A stretch of DNA of 64,000 bases from the NCBI GenBank assembly GCA_964479585.1, contig CAYZMP010000002.1, positions 33,721-97,720 on the forward strand. Reading direction: 5' to 3'. Shown piece after piece: positions 62,388 to 64,000 of the stretch. Made by a program: the position numbers and the translations under genes. A model generated the notes under the pieces. The model ran no database searches and was not told where the DNA came from. It saw only the letters and a list, made by a program, of their open reading frames with translations. Each line of letters starts with the position of its first letter. The stretch's first letter is position 1. This DNA comes from UBA6182 sp964479585. Lineage in GTDB: Bacteria > Bacillota_I > Bacilli_A > Erysipelotrichales > Erysipelotrichaceae.

Positions 62388-62414
62388 AAAAAAGACTTGA
62401 CATCAAGTCAAGTC
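62388..62414 (-). terminator. Terminator of the antiporter operon
   Basis: On the minus strand GACTTGA (62408-62414) pairs with TCAAGTC (62394-62400), then T run. It lies 3 nt after the stop codon. Confidence 0.78.
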
Positions 62415-62417
62415 ATA

Positions 62418-64000
62418 TCATCCAAAGCCACGTATTACTAACACCAATAATAACACTGTTAACAACACTACATAGATAAACACATCTCCAAGCACCATCG
62501 GTTTTTCATAGCGAATCACACATAAACTAGGAAACTGTTCACAGAAGTAATTAACAGGTTTATACAGTATTTTCTCAATGTTTAACCAAGATGGTAAATA
62601 ATGATGAAATAAATGATATTTCACACCAACAAAGTAAATAACAAAGCCTCCAATGTAAATATAAATCATCGTTGTAAGATCAGTAAAGTTAAAGAAATTG
62701 ATACCTAATAAATATTTCTCAATAAACTCAGGTGCATATCCTATTGCTGTGACTGAAGGTATTAAAAACGAATTTAAAAGCACTCCTGGGAAAAATCCAA
62801 TCAATGTAATTAATACTGCTAAAATTCCCATTGGTATCATTGTCTTTTGATAATCTACTTTTATCATGTCATACGATCGTGTTGCTTTTCCTAAAAAGAC
62901 AAAACTAAACAATTTGACAAAGGAAGCAACCGTTCCTGCAGAAACAATCATAAACAAATATTCTGCATATATAAAAGAAGCATGGCCATACTCATACGCT
63001 TCGACAATCGCATGATGCAACAAAGACTTACTAGCAAAGCCATTGAAAAATGGCATTCCTGTAATACCTAATACAGCAATTAAAGCCACAAAAGCCAACA
63101 GTGGCATTTTCTTTGCCAAACCACCTAAGCGATACATGTTTGTTTCTTTGGTATGGAAATAAACGACTGCCGCAACCATAAACAACAAAGCCTTAAACAA
63201 ACCATGATTAATCATATGATACACAGCACCGGCATACCCCATGGCTCCATCAAGCCCTAAGTAAGCCGCCACACCAATACCCATGATAATATAACCCATT
63301 TGCGAGACACTATGATAACCAAGCATTTTCTTAATGTTTTCTTCCATGAGTGCAAGCATTACCCCAGTAATCATTGTAATAATACCTAACCATATAAGCA
63401 CAGCTCCAATTTGAAGAGATGTTGCCCAACGCCACACATCATCAAAGGCACGAATGCTTAGATCACCAAACAACAACACCGAAGCCACACGCAAAATACC
63501 ATACGCTCCAACTTTTGTTAGTATACCTGAAGAAAGAGCATTCACTGAAAATGGTGCTTCTTTGTACACTTTAGGAATCCAAAAATGCACAGGTACCATC
63601 CCTGCTTTAATACCAAATCCAAGCACAAACAAAGCCGCAATGACATATTTTACATTGCCCATGACATAAAAGCGTTCACCTAAGTTGACCCACTCCAATG
63701 TCCCTGCATAGGCTGCAAGCAAGATAATACCACTTAATATACTAAGCCCTCCAAGCACACCTAAATAAACATACTCGTTGGCTGCTTCATAGGAAGATTC
63801 TTTACGATAATGCACAATTAAACCATACGTAGAAAAAGTCATTATTTCAAAAAACAAAAAGAAGCTTAACATATCCCCTGCCATTAGTGTTCCAATAGTG
63901 GCAACATATGTTAATAAATAGAAAAAGTAAAAGGTTCGTTTATGTTCGTGAGGTTTAATTTCATTAAAACTAAACAATCCTACTACAATAAACATAACAC
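62418..64000 (-). CDS. NuoL/MrpD-type proton-conducting membrane subunit (5' end cut by window)
   Basis: At least 527 codons of a multi-helix antiporter-like protein; the frame is open to the window edge. The key charged residues are in FFLFFEIMTFSTYG (Glu) and FGIKAGMVPVHFWIPKVYKEAP (Lys), as in Mrp antiporters, complex I and membrane hydrogenases. The C-terminal tail adds two or three more helices. It is likely the last gene of an Mrp or hydrogenase operon to the right. Length favours MrpA/NuoL-like or a long MrpD; not resolved. Confidence 0.88.
   Translation of the reverse strand, partial: VMFIVVGLFSFNEIKPHEHKRTFYFFYLLTYVATIGTLMAGDMLSFFLFFEIMTFSTYGLIVHYRKESSYEAANEYVYLGVLGGLSILSGIILLAAYAGTLEWVNLGERFYVMGNVKYVIAALFVLGFGIKAGMVPVHFWIPKVYKEAPFSVNALSSGILTKVGAYGILRVASVLLFGDLSIRAFDDVWRWATSLQIGAVLIWLGIITMITGVMLALMEENIKKMLGYHSVSQMGYIIMGIGVAAYLGLDGAMGYAGAVYHMINHGLFKALLFMVAAVVYFHTKETNMYRLGGLAKKMPLLAFVALIAVLGITGMPFFNGFASKSLLHHAIVEAYEYGHASFIYAEYLFMIVSAGTVASFVKLFSFVFLGKATRSYDMIKVDYQKTMIPMGILAVLITLIGFFPGVLLNSFLIPSVTAIGYAPEFIEKYLLGINFFNFTDLTTMIYIYIGGFVIYFVGVKYHLFHHYLPSWLNIEKILYKPVNYFCEQFPSLCVIRYEKPMVLGDVFIYVVLLTVLLLVLVIRGFG

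Noticed and set aside
1..64000. Mycoplasma genetic code (TGA as tryptophan)
   Set aside because: Full-length conserved proteins end at TGA (for example rnhC, comEB, the HxlR-like gene) and tryptophan is encoded by TGG throughout.

Overview
The window is AT-rich, densely packed bacterial DNA that reads well with the standard bacterial code (TGA as stop). The gene set suggests a low-GC Gram-positive (Bacillota) or a lineage close to the Mollicutes. Indicators are two T-box leaders, two CIRCE operators, MutS2, RNase HIII, KtrAB, ComEB, dimeric dUTPase, a glutamate racemase and pyruvate phosphate dikinase. I cannot place the genus. An Izemoplasma- or Haloplasma-like organism is one possibility and is inference only.

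Layout. 0-1.8 kb: edge of a YtrAB-like GntR/ABC operon with an array of operator half-sites, and a lipoprotein. 1.8-7.5 kb: ppdK and valS, the latter behind a valine T-box. 7.5-12.7 kb: a potassium module made of a KdpD/KdpE-like two-component system, an attenuator-like hairpin, a small repeat protein, two separate TrkA-type genes and TrkH. 12.7-20.5 kb: TspO-like protein, CPBP protease, engB-lon-tig (tig behind a CIRCE operator), a DUF3196-like protein and an MFS transporter. 20.5-21.8 kb: an intact IS481-like element bounded by exact 25-bp direct repeats. 21.8-29.8 kb: tRNA-Arg(UCU), a frameshifted membrane/PH-like gene, phosphodiesterase-murI-uvrC-mutS2-cvpA, divergent rnhC, and comEB. 29.8-34.1 kb: rhomboid, rluD, lspA, M42 peptidase, dUTPase. 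34.1-43.5 kb: cysteine T-box and tcyP, a heterodimeric ABC exporter, a Gx-transporter/NusG-II pair, an arginase-family enzyme, and ktrAB.

43.5-47.5 kb: a phosphonate-type ABC transporter (phnD, terminator-like hairpin, phnC, phnE, phnE) ending in an OsmC gene. 47.6-53.2 kb: the long plus-strand run 5'-nucleotidase, FAD-dependent dehydrogenase, purB, purA. 53.2-57.6 kb: HxlR-like regulator divergent from dps, CIRCE-controlled groES-groEL, cysK-cysE. 57.7-64 kb: a CNNM/CorC-type membrane protein, a structured small RNA gene of about 200 nt (6S-like), a polar amino-acid ABC transporter with an Mrp-type ATPase, and the truncated start of an Mrp/NuoL-type antiporter subunit.

Shared themes are potassium and cation homeostasis (two complete Trk/Ktr systems), protein quality control under HrcA (tig and groESL), cysteine supply (tcyP, cysK, cysE), purine synthesis, and compact gene ends in which the stop codon lies inside the terminator hairpin. 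I found no CRISPR array, prophage or large defence island. The most unusual items are the 25-bp duplication at the IS, the small RNA at 59.0-59.2 kb, the frameshifted PH-like gene and the Kdp-like/Trk module.
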